DNA from: CAYQTO01 sp964420455
GTDB taxonomy: Bacteria; Sumerlaeota; Sumerlaeia; SLMS01
Reading direction: 5' to 3'
Assembly (NCBI GenBank): GCA_964420455.1
Contig: CAYQTO010000079.1
Location: 1-16,190, forward strand
DNA length: 16,190 nucleotides
Numbering within the stretch: position 1 is the first letter of the stretch; the number at the start of each line of letters is the position of its first letter. Position numbers and translations under genes: made by a program. Shown in pieces: positions 1 to 7,608 of the stretch. The notes below the pieces were generated by a model. The model did not search any database. It saw only the letters and a program-made list of their open reading frames with translations, and was not told the DNA's origin.

Positions 1-46
1 GAATCCTGCCCCCGCGACCAACCTTTTCCAAACGGTCACCAGGGGT

Positions 47-123
47 GCCGGGGTAGCTCAGCTGGTGAGAGCGCGGGATTCATAACCCCGAGGTCGGCGG
101 TTCGAATCCGCCTCCCGGTACCA
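47..123 (+). tRNA. tRNA with CAT anticodon (elongator Met, or Ile2)
   Basis: A full 77-nt cloverleaf can be folded by hand: acceptor 47-53 with 113-119, D stem GCTC/GAGC (56-59/69-72), anticodon stem 74-78/86-90 around loop 79-85 with anticodon CAT at 81-83, variable loop 91-95, T stem 96-100/108-112 with loop TTCGAAT, discriminator A120 and an encoded CCA at 121-123. Position 11 is a pyrimidine and the anticodon stem lacks the three G:C pairs next to the loop that mark initiator tRNA, so this is an elongator-type molecule. Sequence alone does not separate Met from the Ile2 tRNA whose C34 becomes lysidine. G1:U72, G7:U66 and an A31/C39 mismatch at the loop-closing pair are unusual. It is the only gene on the + strand and converges on the polysaccharide locus. 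Confidence 0.95.
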
Positions 124-268
124 GCCCGAACAAACCCCACGAATGCGCTCCTTGCCCTGCCCATTGGGTCAAAGACCCGGGTGTTCACCGGCGATGCGCC
201 CGCGGGAGTTCTCCTTCATCGGGTTGCGGGGGAGGGGCGCCAAGGATTTCGGCATCGTCAAGCCCCCC

Positions 269-1630
269 TCACCGACCGATGGACGCGCTGTGGGCTTCCC
301 ATGACTTCATCTTGCGATAGATATCCGCCGGGCTGACTTCCAGCAGCCGGGCCGCCCGCGTTACGTCGCCCTTGCACAACGCGACCGCTTCCTCGATCGC
401 TTCCTTCTCCACCTGCCAGAGCGGCTTCACCGCCGGCGTCAGCAACTCCTCATCCTTCAGCTTGGGCACGCTCGTACGCGAGCCGCTCCGGGACCGGCGG
501 GCCATCTGCACCAGGTGCGACGGCAGGTGCTGGGCTGTGACGAGGGTCGGCGCGTGGTGGTCCGCAATTTCCTCGACCACGTTGTAGAGTTCCTCGGCGT
601 TGCCCGGCCAGTCGTGGGCCTGGAGAATCTCGACGGCGTCGTCGCTGAAGCCTTCGAAGGTGAAGCCGCGCGCTCCCGACGCCGCCCGCATGAGGGTTTC
701 GGCAAGCTGCTTGAGGTCCTCGAGGCGCGTGCGCAGGGCGGGAATGCGGATGCGCTGGACGCCGAAGAACGCCTCGAGCCGCGGGTCCAGCCCGGCGTCC
801 TCGCTCCGGGCCGACTGCACTGCGTGCCCGATCAGTCGCATCCCCAGACGCCGCGTTCCCGACAGCAGCGCATGGAAGAGCTGCTCCTGCAGCAGCTTTG
901 TATAGACGTGGAGCTTTGAGAAGAAGATCGTCCCTTCGCTCGCCGAGTGGAGAAAGGATCCAAGGGCCGCCAGGTCGAGGTCTCCGGTCGGAGTGATCAG
1001 GTCCTCCGGTTCCACGGCGAAGAAGGGCTCCGGCGACTCGCGCGACTGTTCGTGGATCGCCATGGCGATGTGGCTCCCGGGGGATCCCTCCTCGCCGGTG
1101 ACGAGCACCGGCGCGCGGCCCCGCGCGGCGGCCTGGATCGACCGCACCAGTTGCCGCGCCGCCAGCGACTGGCCCTCGAGCCAGATCGCATCGCCCAGCA
1201 GCGACACCGACGCCCCCCCCGAGCGCACCGCCGCCAGCATCCGCGCCCGCTCGAAACCCGCCTTCAACAACGCGTTCAGGCGCTTTGGCTCCACCGGCTT
1301 CGTCAGAAAGTCGTGCGCCCCCAGCCGCATCGCGTCCACCGCATGCTGGGTCGAGGCGTTTGCCGACACCATGATGATCGTCGGGTTCTGGCTGCTGTCG
1401 CGGATATGCGAGAGCAGGGTCAGCTCCTCCACGTCCGGCAGCACCAGGTCGAGGATCACGATGTCCGGCCGCACCTGCTCGAGGAGCTGGAGCGCCCGCC
1501 GGCCCGTGTTGGCCTCGTGCACGACCAACTCGGGATCGTACTGGCGCAGGTGGCGGCGCAGGATCTCCGCCTGGATGAGGTCGTCCTCCACGAAGAGGAC
1601 GGTGCGCGGATGCTTGCTGGGGCTGGACAT
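269..1630 (-). CDS. Response regulator, NtrC-like with degenerate AAA+ domain and Fis-type HTH
   Basis: A 453-residue protein with three parts. The receiver domain (about 10-125) has the acidic pair D16/D17, phospho-acceptor D61 in ILDLVLPD, S89 and K111, so phosphorylation looks possible. The middle (about 145-375) aligns with the sigma-54 activator AAA+ module, but Walker A reads GEEGSPGSH (179-187) with Ser in place of the ATP-binding Lys, the Walker B position reads GTIFFSK (233-239) in place of a pattern like GTLFLDE, and no GAFTGA loop is present. The C-terminus (about 404-445) is a Fis-type HTH with AARLLEVSPADIYRKMK. It starts at ATG 1630 with AGGAG 9 nt upstream, 4 nt after the preceding glycosyltransferase stop, and is the last gene of the locus. 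It probably controls polysaccharide genes as a DNA-binding response regulator that neither hydrolyses ATP nor remodels sigma-54 polymerase. The regulatory target is inference. Confidence 0.92.
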   Translation of the reverse strand: MSSPSKHPRTVLFVEDDLIQAEILRRHLRQYDPELVVHEANTGRRALQLLEQVRPDIVILDLVLPDVEELTLLSHIRDSSQNPTIIMVSANASTQHAVDAMRLGAHDFLTKPVEPKRLNALLKAGFERARMLAAVRSGGASVSLLGDAIWLEGQSLAARQLVRSIQAAARGRAPVLVTGEEGSPGSHIAMAIHEQSRESPEPFFAVEPEDLITPTGDLDLAALGSFLHSASEGTIFFSKLHVYTKLLQEQLFHALLSGTRRLGMRLIGHAVQSARSEDAGLDPRLEAFFGVQRIRIPALRTRLEDLKQLAETLMRAASGARGFTFEGFSDDAVEILQAHDWPGNAEELYNVVEEIADHHAPTLVTAQHLPSHLVQMARRSRSGSRTSVPKLKDEELLTPAVKPLWQVEKEAIEEAVALCKGDVTRAARLLEVSPADIYRKMKSWEAHSASIGR

Positions 1631-1634
1631 GGTA

Positions 1635-2819
1635 TCAGGCTCCTAGGCCGGCGAGGATGTTGGGCCGGGTGGGGGGATTGGTCCTGCGGGGGTTGGGCAT
1701 GTGGAGACGATCGAGCTCGGCGAGGAGTCGCGTGCGGCTGGGCTCCGGGCCGTAGAGCTGGCGGAGCCGGTCCGCCGGTTCCTTCATCGAGGGGGGGTAG
1801 TGGATCGAGGCGCGGATCGCCTCGCCGATGTCCGCCGGGTTGCGCGGCGTCAGGGGGACGCCGGCGGTGTTGCCGATGATTTCCGTCAGGCCGGTGCTGT
1901 CGGCGGCCACCAGGGGACGCTCGCTGAGGATCGCCTCCAGCGCCGCGATGCCGAACGCCTCGTCCTCCGTGAGGACGCAGGCAAGGTCCGCCGCCCGCAG
2001 CCAACGCCAGGGGTTCGGGTCGAATCCCGCGAAGTGCACCCGGTCCTCCAGGCCCAGCTCGCGGGTGCGCGCCTTCATCGAGTCAAGGTACCCCTCGTTG
2101 TTGTCGGGGAGCGCGTCGTCGCCCACGATGTACAGGTGCGAGGGGATCGACTCGCTGATGCGTCCGAAGGCCTCGATGGCGAGGTGCTGGCCCTTGTTGG
2201 GGCTGAGACGGCCGACCATGACGATCATGCTGCGGTCCGCCGGAATGCCGAGCTCCGCCCGCGCGGCGGCCCTCTCCGGGAGATTGCCCGGCACCGTCGG
2301 GAGCGGGTTCGGCATGAGCTTCAGCAATTCCTTTGGCAGGCCCATCTGGGCGTACTGGCGGCGGACGTGTTCGCTCACCGCCCACAAGGTGTCTATACGC
2401 GCAAGGAAGCGGTTTTCCGTCCCGCGGCCCGACGGCGAGCAATGCCCGTGATAGACGACGCGGATCTGGCGCGGGTTGCCCAGCCGTGCCAGCGTGGCGA
2501 AAAGGAGCGTCCGTCGCGAGTTTGGGTTGTTCACGTGGAGCATCCGGATGCCCCGCCCACGCACCGTCAGCGCCAGCCGCTGGGCGTTTGTCGCCAGTGC
2601 CGCCGCCTTCGCCGCATAGCTTTCCCCCCGCGCCACCAGCTCCAGCCGTTCCACGTGCTGCATTCCACCGAGTTCCTCCCAAAGCCGCGTTCCGCGGATG
2701 CACGCCACAATCGGCAGGTACACGGAGTCCTCCAGCAACCGCGCCATCTCGATCAGTACGCGGGTGTCGCCGCCAAAGGCCGGGTTCGTATCCAGAAAAA
2801 TCAGGGGCGTCCTGCTCAT
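1635..2819 (-). CDS. GT4-family glycosyltransferase
   Basis: A 394-residue GT-B fold glycosyltransferase. The N-terminal half opens with LIFLDTNPAFGGDTRVL, the usual glycine-rich first strand and loop. The C-terminal half has MVGRLSPNKGQHLAIEAF and the EX7E motif EAFGIAALE followed by LTEIIG, both typical of retaining GT4 enzymes that use nucleotide sugars. It should act at the cytoplasmic face, adding a sugar to the lipid-linked repeat unit; donor and linkage cannot be read. The ATG at 2819 is chosen over in-frame upstream starts because it forms an ATGA overlap (2816-2819) with the stop of the preceding gene and has GGAGGAG about 10 nt upstream. The response regulator starts 4 nt downstream. 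The C-terminal tail after residue ~375 is Pro/Arg-rich and probably disordered. Confidence 0.93.
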   Translation of the reverse strand: MSRTPLIFLDTNPAFGGDTRVLIEMARLLEDSVYLPIVACIRGTRLWEELGGMQHVERLELVARGESYAAKAAALATNAQRLALTVRGRGIRMLHVNNPNSRRTLLFATLARLGNPRQIRVVYHGHCSPSGRGTENRFLARIDTLWAVSEHVRRQYAQMGLPKELLKLMPNPLPTVPGNLPERAAARAELGIPADRSMIVMVGRLSPNKGQHLAIEAFGRISESIPSHLYIVGDDALPDNNEGYLDSMKARTRELGLEDRVHFAGFDPNPWRWLRAADLACVLTEDEAFGIAALEAILSERPLVAADSTGLTEIIGNTAGVPLTPRNPADIGEAIRASIHYPPSMKEPADRLRQLYGPEPSRTRLLAELDRLHMPNPRRTNPPTRPNILAGLGA

Positions 2820-4063
2820 CGTTCGTCGGCTCCTCCGACAAGGTGATGTGTATGGACATCGCGGAGCAGCGCCTCGTAGCGCGCGGCGATGGACTTCCAT
2901 TGATAGTCGGCTTCAACGCGGGCGTGGGCGGCCTCGCCCATGGCCCGGGCTTCCTCCGGCTGGTCGAGCAGCCGCAGGCACGCGCGGGCAAACGCCTCCG
3001 GCGTGTCTGCCAGGGCGATCTCGCGTCCGTCTTCAAACTCGAGTCCCTCCGCCCCGATCGACGTCGACACGATCGGCAGGCCGTGCCCCGCCGCCTCGAG
3101 AATCTTGAGCCGCGTCCCCGAACCACTCAGCAGCGGCACCACGAAGACCTTCGAGGTGCGGTAGTAGGGCGCCACCTCGGGCACGCCGCCGGTCACCTCG
3201 ATGCCGTCGCCTGCGAGCGCCCGAACCGACGCGGGCGGATTCACGCCAACCACCCGAAGCCGCGCCTCCGGCCGCGACCGGCGGATGGCCGGCCAGATCT
3301 CGCCGGCGAAGTGCGTCACCGCCTCCATGTTCGGGTAATAGTTCATGGTACCGACAAAGAGGAATTCGAACGGCCGCTCGGCGGCGGCATCCCGTTCGGG
3401 GAGCGCCACGCCGTTGGGAATCGTCTCCACCCGGGCGGTCCCCCGGTAGCTCCGCACCACGGCGGTCTCGCGGTCCGAGCAGGTCGTGACCGCGGCGAAC
3501 CTCTCGCGCAGGTGGTGCTCGCGACGGCGGAGCTTCAGGCTTTCGACCGTGCGAAAGGCCGCCCTCAGCAGGTGGTGGTCGTGGCGGGCGGTCCGCCAGG
3601 CGAGCTCGTGTTCCAGGTTGTGGAGGTTGAGGATCGCCGGCGCCGTGGCGGGAAGGCGCAACGCGGCCAGGCGGGTATGGTCGACCACGATCACGTCGAA
3701 TCGGGCGGCGGACTCATCGAGCCAGCGCTGGAGCGCGGAGGACGCGCTCGACAGCTCGAGCGCCGACAGGCCGGAAAGCACCGACGCGCGCTTCGCCCCC
3801 GATTCCGTGTGGTCCAGCGGGAAAAACAGTGTTTGCGCAAGAGCGCTGGACAAGTCCTCGGCCAGGTCCTGGCGCTCGCCGGTGATCGCCAGGGTCACGT
3901 CGTGCTGAGCCGCCAGATGCAGCAGCAGATGGTGGCAACGGAGTCCCGCGCCGTAGAACGTAAGCGGAGCGAAGCCGTTGAGCCAGAGGACCCGGAGGCG
4001 GGGGCGGCAAGCCACCGATCCGTTCTCGAGGCTGAAGCTGAGGGGGGAAGGCGCGGAGAGCAT
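2816..4063 (-). CDS. GT4-family glycosyltransferase (GTRLKILEA subgroup)
   Basis: A 415-residue GT-B glycosyltransferase. Visible signatures are LRVLWLNGFAPLTFYGAG near the N-terminus, PFEFLFVGTMNYYPNMEAV at the start of the second domain, and PLLSGSGTRLKILEA followed by STSIGAEGLEF, the donor-site signature of a GT4 subgroup common in exopolysaccharide loci, including those tied to PEP-CTERM/exosortase systems. No exosortase is seen here. I chose ATG 4063; a TTG at 4102 in the same frame would add 13 residues but has no better ribosome-binding site. Its stop overlaps the next gene as ATGA. It is the first gene after a 167 bp gap with a hairpin, so it may head a separate transcript with the next glycosyltransferase and the regulator. 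The sugar substrate is unknown. Confidence 0.92.
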   Translation of the reverse strand: MLSAPSPLSFSLENGSVACRPRLRVLWLNGFAPLTFYGAGLRCHHLLLHLAAQHDVTLAITGERQDLAEDLSSALAQTLFFPLDHTESGAKRASVLSGLSALELSSASSALQRWLDESAARFDVIVVDHTRLAALRLPATAPAILNLHNLEHELAWRTARHDHHLLRAAFRTVESLKLRRREHHLRERFAAVTTCSDRETAVVRSYRGTARVETIPNGVALPERDAAAERPFEFLFVGTMNYYPNMEAVTHFAGEIWPAIRRSRPEARLRVVGVNPPASVRALAGDGIEVTGGVPEVAPYYRTSKVFVVPLLSGSGTRLKILEAAGHGLPIVSTSIGAEGLEFEDGREIALADTPEAFARACLRLLDQPEEARAMGEAAHARVEADYQWKSIAARYEALLRDVHTHHLVGGADER

Positions 4064-4230
4064 CTGTCGATCCCGGAGTGTTGTCAGGAGAGGGAAAGGC
4101 AAGCGGGGCGCCAGTTTGGAGAGCGAAAAACTACTTTTGTCGCATTGATATTATTGGACTTGGAGAATAGCCGCGCTTGAGTCCGGGTGGCATGTCTCTG
4201 GTCGAGACCTGCCGGTCTCGATTCGAGGTC
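4064..4230 (-). promoter_or_regulatory. 167 bp intergenic gap, possible internal promoter
   Basis: This is the only sizeable gap inside the polysaccharide locus. Beside the hairpin at 4202-4221 it holds an AT-rich island at about 4125-4167, unusual for this sequence, which would suit a promoter for the two glycosyltransferases and the regulator downstream. I could not find a convincing -35/-10 pair with 16-18 bp spacing, nor a -24/-12 sigma-54 element, so the promoter call rests on base composition and position only. Confidence 0.3.
4202..4221 (-). terminator. Hairpin just after the flippase gene (possible attenuator)
   Basis: A perfect 8-bp inverted repeat, TCGAGACC / GGTCTCGA, encloses the 4-nt loop TGCC. 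It starts 10 nt beyond the flippase stop codon on the coding strand. No T-run follows it, so it is not a classical intrinsic terminator. It may be an RNA-stability or attenuation element, or an operator. Confidence 0.4.
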
Positions 4231-5751
4231 TCACTCCGACAGAACCGGAGCCGGCGCGGCGGGCGCGGGAACCCGAAACCGCGCCCCTGACATCCGCGCC
4301 GCCAGCACCGCGAAGAACGCCGCCGCGATCCCCACCACCGCGGCCACCACCGCCAGCGGCGACGCCGATCCCATCAGCGACACGACGCCCAAGGCCATCG
4401 GCAACAGCACCACGAGCCCCGCCGCCGGCACCGCCAGCGGCCACAAGAAATCCCCCAGCCGCACCCCGAAACGCATCAGCCGCCCAGCGATCCACACCAC
4501 CACCAGCGATTGCGCCAGACCCGTGCTCAGGATCAGTCCCGGCAGCCCCATCACCGGCAGGAACGCCAGGTTCAGCAGCACCGACAGGCCGGTGAGGACG
4601 ACCTCCGCCTCGAGTGCCAGCCGCGCCCGCCCCAGCACCACCAGCATCTGCACCTGCGCCACCTGGATCATCACCCCCAACGACACCAGTGGAAACAGCC
4701 GCAGGATCGCCGCCGTGTTCGCCGAGTCCTCCCGGAGGAAAGCCCCCCGCTCGAAGAGGACCCGTATAGACGGTTCCGCCGCCGCCAGGATCACCAGCAT
4801 CGCGGGAAAGACGACCATCGCCTGGAGGCCGACGAGCCGGCGAAAGGCCCCCCGCGCCTCCTCGCCGAGCACCGTGTCGCCCGTCTCCACCGCCCGCAGC
4901 AACGGCCGGTAGCCCACCGCCATCATCGCCTGGTCCGCCACCGTATGCGGCAGGCGCGCCACCGCCAGTGCGAGCGATAGCAGCACCAGCCCGTTGGGCA
5001 CCCACCACGCCGCCATCCACTGGTCGATCAGGTGCATCGCCTGAGCGTTGAGGCTGGCGAGGAAAATCGGTGCGGTAGCCGCCACGATCGGCAGCAGTGG
5101 GGTCATCGCCGCCGCCGGCTCGTCCTCGCCAGCCCTCCAGCGCCTCGCGATCCGCCCCGCCATCAGGACGCAGGCCCCCAACATCGCCACGACCCCCGTC
5201 ACCGCGAAGGCGAGCACCCCAACGTCCGCCACGGCGAGCAACAGGCCAAGCAGCACGAACGGCTGAACCAGCCCGAGCACCGCCGCCATCGCAAAGTCGT
5301 CGAGGTAGATCAGCAGTTGCCGCTGGAGCACCAGCACGCCCCCCAGCACGCCCCATCCCGTATAGACGGCGAGGAGCACGAGGAACTGGGCCGGGTCTGC
5401 GGCGAGGTGGGCTGGCGCCGCGAGCCACGCCGCCACCGGCACCAGCAGGCCCATTGTGGACGTCAGCGCGAGCGATGTCCACAGCCCCCGCCGGAAGAGA
5501 CCCATCGCGCCGCGCGTCTGGCCGGACTTCTCGAGGTCGCTGATCCGCGGCAGCAACGCCGACGCAAACGCCTGGAACGCCACCTGCGCCACCAGCGTCG
5601 CCGGCATCATCGCATAGAGGAACAACTCGTAGGGGGCGCTCGCGCCAAAGCGCGCGGTCAGCACCGCCCGCAGCACGAACTGCACGACGAGCCCGACTCC
5701 GGTCAGGCCCGTCGACAGCAGGATCGCCCGCGAAGTGCCCGTGCGCCCCAT
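4231..5751 (-). CDS. MurJ/MviN-like lipid-linked polysaccharide flippase (Wzx role)
   Basis: A 506-residue, very hydrophobic protein with about 12-14 predicted membrane segments. It carries VLFERGAF (331-338), a hallmark of the MurJ/MviN branch of the MOP exporter superfamily, and early segments such as VLRAVLTARFG also resemble MurJ. MurJ flips lipid II; in a polysaccharide operon a MurJ-like protein most likely flips the undecaprenyl-linked repeat unit, the role called Wzx. Start ATG 5751 has AAGGAG about 11 nt upstream and lies 4 nt after the stop of the phosphoglycosyl transferase. It is followed by a hairpin and the only sizeable gap in the locus, so it may end the main operon. A housekeeping MurJ role cannot be excluded but the context argues against it. 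Confidence 0.9.
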   Translation of the reverse strand: MGRTGTSRAILLSTGLTGVGLVVQFVLRAVLTARFGASAPYELFLYAMMPATLVAQVAFQAFASALLPRISDLEKSGQTRGAMGLFRRGLWTSLALTSTMGLLVPVAAWLAAPAHLAADPAQFLVLLAVYTGWGVLGGVLVLQRQLLIYLDDFAMAAVLGLVQPFVLLGLLLAVADVGVLAFAVTGVVAMLGACVLMAGRIARRWRAGEDEPAAAMTPLLPIVAATAPIFLASLNAQAMHLIDQWMAAWWVPNGLVLLSLALAVARLPHTVADQAMMAVGYRPLLRAVETGDTVLGEEARGAFRRLVGLQAMVVFPAMLVILAAAEPSIRVLFERGAFLREDSANTAAILRLFPLVSLGVMIQVAQVQMLVVLGRARLALEAEVVLTGLSVLLNLAFLPVMGLPGLILSTGLAQSLVVVWIAGRLMRFGVRLGDFLWPLAVPAAGLVVLLPMALGVVSLMGSASPLAVVAAVVGIAAAFFAVLAARMSGARFRVPAPAAPAPVLSE

Positions 5752-5755
5752 GATC

Positions 5756-6502
5756 CTAGAACGCTCCTTCGCCCTTCAGCACCGCCGGAACCGTCTTCCA
5801 CATCAGCACCAGATCCGTGAGCCAGCCCTGGCGAAGGATATACAGCGCATCGAGCCGCACCTGGTCGCGGAAGCCGATCGCGCTGCGCCCGTTCACCTGC
5901 CAGATGCACGTCAGCCCCGGCATCGTGTCGAGACGACCAAAGGCGATGTCGTCGTACATCACCACCTCGCGGGGCACCGGTGGCCGTGGCCCCACGATCG
6001 ACATGTCGCCCCGCAGCACGTTGTAGAACTGGGGCAACTCGTCGATGCTGTACTTGCGGATGAAGCGGCCGACGCGGGTGATCCGCGGGTCGTTCTTCAT
6101 CTTGAAGATGACGCCCTGGCCGCTTTCGTTCTGCTTCAGCAGCTGGTCCTTCAGCTTCTCCGCGTCGGTCACCATCGAGCGGAACTTGTAGAAGGGGAAC
6201 TCGCGCCCGCCGCGGCCGACGCGCTTCTGCGCGAAGAAGATCGGCCCCTTCGAGTCGATCTTGATCGCTATCGCCACCGCGGCGAAAATCGGCGCCAGCA
6301 TCAGCAGGGCGAAGGACGAGAGGGCGATGTCCGTCAGCCGCTTCATCTTCGCGCCCACAGGATGGTGGGCCGTCGTCCAGAAGGTGAGAGGATGGCGATA
6401 GCGCAGCCGGGTGCGGATCCAGTCCGGGTCCACCTGGCCGGTGGCGGGATTGCGCAACTCCGCGAGGGGGTCGCTGACCGTGCGTTCGTCCGTGAGCTTC
6501 AT
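5756..6502 (-). CDS. Initiating phosphoglycosyl transferase (bacterial sugar transferase family)
   Basis: A 248-residue member of the bacterial sugar transferase family, which moves a sugar-1-phosphate from a UDP-sugar to undecaprenyl phosphate at the inner membrane. One hydrophobic re-entrant helix (59-81) precedes GPIFFAQKRVGRGG (86-99), FYKFRSM (104-110), NDPRITRVGRFIRKYSIDELPQ (137-158 region), GDMSIVGPRPP (165-175) and PGLTCIWQVNGRS (195-207), in family order. It is the short form, lacking the four-helix N-terminal domain of WcaJ/WbaP-type proteins, and resembles PglC-like monotopic enzymes plus a 50-residue N-terminal tail. ATG 6502 overlaps the WecG/TagA-type stop as ATGA. The first sugar is unknown. 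It probably starts synthesis of the repeat unit. Confidence 0.96.
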   Translation of the reverse strand: MKLTDERTVSDPLAELRNPATGQVDPDWIRTRLRYRHPLTFWTTAHHPVGAKMKRLTDIALSSFALLMLAPIFAAVAIAIKIDSKGPIFFAQKRVGRGGREFPFYKFRSMVTDAEKLKDQLLKQNESGQGVIFKMKNDPRITRVGRFIRKYSIDELPQFYNVLRGDMSIVGPRPPVPREVVMYDDIAFGRLDTMPGLTCIWQVNGRSAIGFRDQVRLDALYILRQGWLTDLVLMWKTVPAVLKGEGAF

Positions 6503-7608
6503 TTTCCTTCGGCGCTCCTTTCGCCGCGGCGCCGTCGCGCCTCCATGCGGCAGTAGCGGGTCGCCCTCCACAGGAAGAGCGGGTTGCCAAGGACATAGCG
6601 GCGCCACATGCGTCCGGGCTCGAGCCACAGGCGGTAGCACCATTCGAGACCCCCGCGCCGCATCCACTGGGGCGCACGGGCGTTCTTTCCTCCGACGAAG
6701 TCCAGGATGCCGCCCATGCAGAACAGGCCGCGCACGCGCAGCAGCGGGCGGAGCCGCGCCGCAACCAGCTCCTGGCGCGGTGTCCCCATGCCGATCACCA
6801 CAATGTCGGCGCCCGCGGCGTTGATGGCCGCCGCCAAATCCGCCTCGCCGTCCGGCCCGAAATACCCATGGTGGGACCCGGCGACCTGCACATCGGGGAA
6901 CCGCTCGCGCGTGTTCGCCACCGCCCGGTCGAGCACCTCCTGCTCCGCCCCGAGGAAGAACACCTTCCACTCCTCGCGGGTGCACAGCTCCATCAGGTCG
7001 GGAAACAGGTCCGTTCCGTTGAGGTCGTGACGGAGCGGCTGGCCGGCCCACCGAGCCGCGAGCTTCACCCCGATCCCGTCCGGCAGGATCAGGTCCGCGT
7101 CCGCCAGGATCCGGCGGTAGTCCTCCCGCTCGTGGGCGATGTTCAGGTTGTGCGCATTGACGAAGGTGATCATGGCGCCGGGGCCTGCGCCGGGCAGGCG
7201 CGTCTGGAGCATATGCCAGAGCGACCGGTGCATCTCCTCGGTGCGGGCGTTGTTGATCACGAGGCCGAAGAGGCGGATGGATGATCCGGCGGGGCGCCGC
7301 GGCGACCGGCCGACCACGAGCCGCGCCCACAGGTACTGGAGCCCGAGGGCGAGATCCGCCCGGGGGCCGGCCTTCGCGGCGTACTCGCGGGCCAGCTCCT
7401 CCGCGTCCGCCTCCAGGTGAAGGGCCTCGCAGACAAGCCCGCCGTGGACAAGCCCGCGGGGGATCCGGTTGCCGGTGCTGGTGGTGAGGGATTGCGGGGG
7501 GCCGACGAGGGTGCGACGGCCGGCCCGGAGCAGGGCCCCGATGCGGCGGCGCCGCCCGCCGGTCGTGGCGAGTAGCAGGCCCGCCAGCGCGTCCGCCCCG
7601 CGCTTCAG
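6499..7608 (-). CDS. WecG/TagA/CpsF-type glycosyltransferase with N-terminal extension (start uncertain)
   Basis: The C-terminal ~250 residues are a clear WecG/TagA/CpsF domain: LFGLVINN, FVNAHNLNIAHERED, ADADLILPDGIGVKLAARW, VFFLGAE, GYFGPDGE, VVIGMGTPRQE, FCMGGILDFVGGK and a C-terminal WxxR-rich tail. Family members (WecG, TagA) transfer ManNAc-type sugars to undecaprenyl-diphospho-sugars as the second step, so this enzyme probably acts just after the phosphoglycosyl transferase. The start is doubtful. GTG 7317 gives a normal-sized protein but has no ribosome-binding site and leaves 287 bp of open, very high-GC3 frame upstream. ATG 7710 has AGGA 6 nt upstream but overlaps the previous gene by 106 nt, and the overlap looks coded in the other frame. 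I use CTG 7608, which forms a CTGA overlap with the previous stop (369 residues). The stop at 6499 is secure. Confidence 0.85.
   Translation of the reverse strand: MKRGADALAGLLLATTGGRRRRIGALLRAGRRTLVGPPQSLTTSTGNRIPRGLVHGGLVCEALHLEADAEELAREYAAKAGPRADLALGLQYLWARLVVGRSPRRPAGSSIRLFGLVINNARTEEMHRSLWHMLQTRLPGAGPGAMITFVNAHNLNIAHEREDYRRILADADLILPDGIGVKLAARWAGQPLRHDLNGTDLFPDLMELCTREEWKVFFLGAEQEVLDRAVANTRERFPDVQVAGSHHGYFGPDGEADLAAAINAAGADIVVIGMGTPRQELVAARLRPLLRVRGLFCMGGILDFVGGKNARAPQWMRRGGLEWCYRLWLEPGRMWRRYVLGNPLFLWRATRYCRMEARRRRGERSAEGK

Noticed and set aside
166..178. GGGTC-AAA-GACCC hairpin after the tRNA as a terminator
   Set aside because: Only 5 bp with a 3-nt loop and no T-run on either strand; too weak to call.
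2816..4063. Assignment to a PEP-CTERM/exosortase polysaccharide system
   Set aside because: The glycosyltransferase and co-polymerase resemble types found in such loci, but no exosortase, PrsK/PrsR pair or PEP-CTERM protein is visible.
2333..4180. Long open frames on the + strand, for example 2333-4180, 947-1879 and 12416-14101
   Set aside because: They are antisense to well-supported genes with recognised motifs, and their Arg/Pro/His-rich composition is typical of shadow frames in GC-rich DNA.
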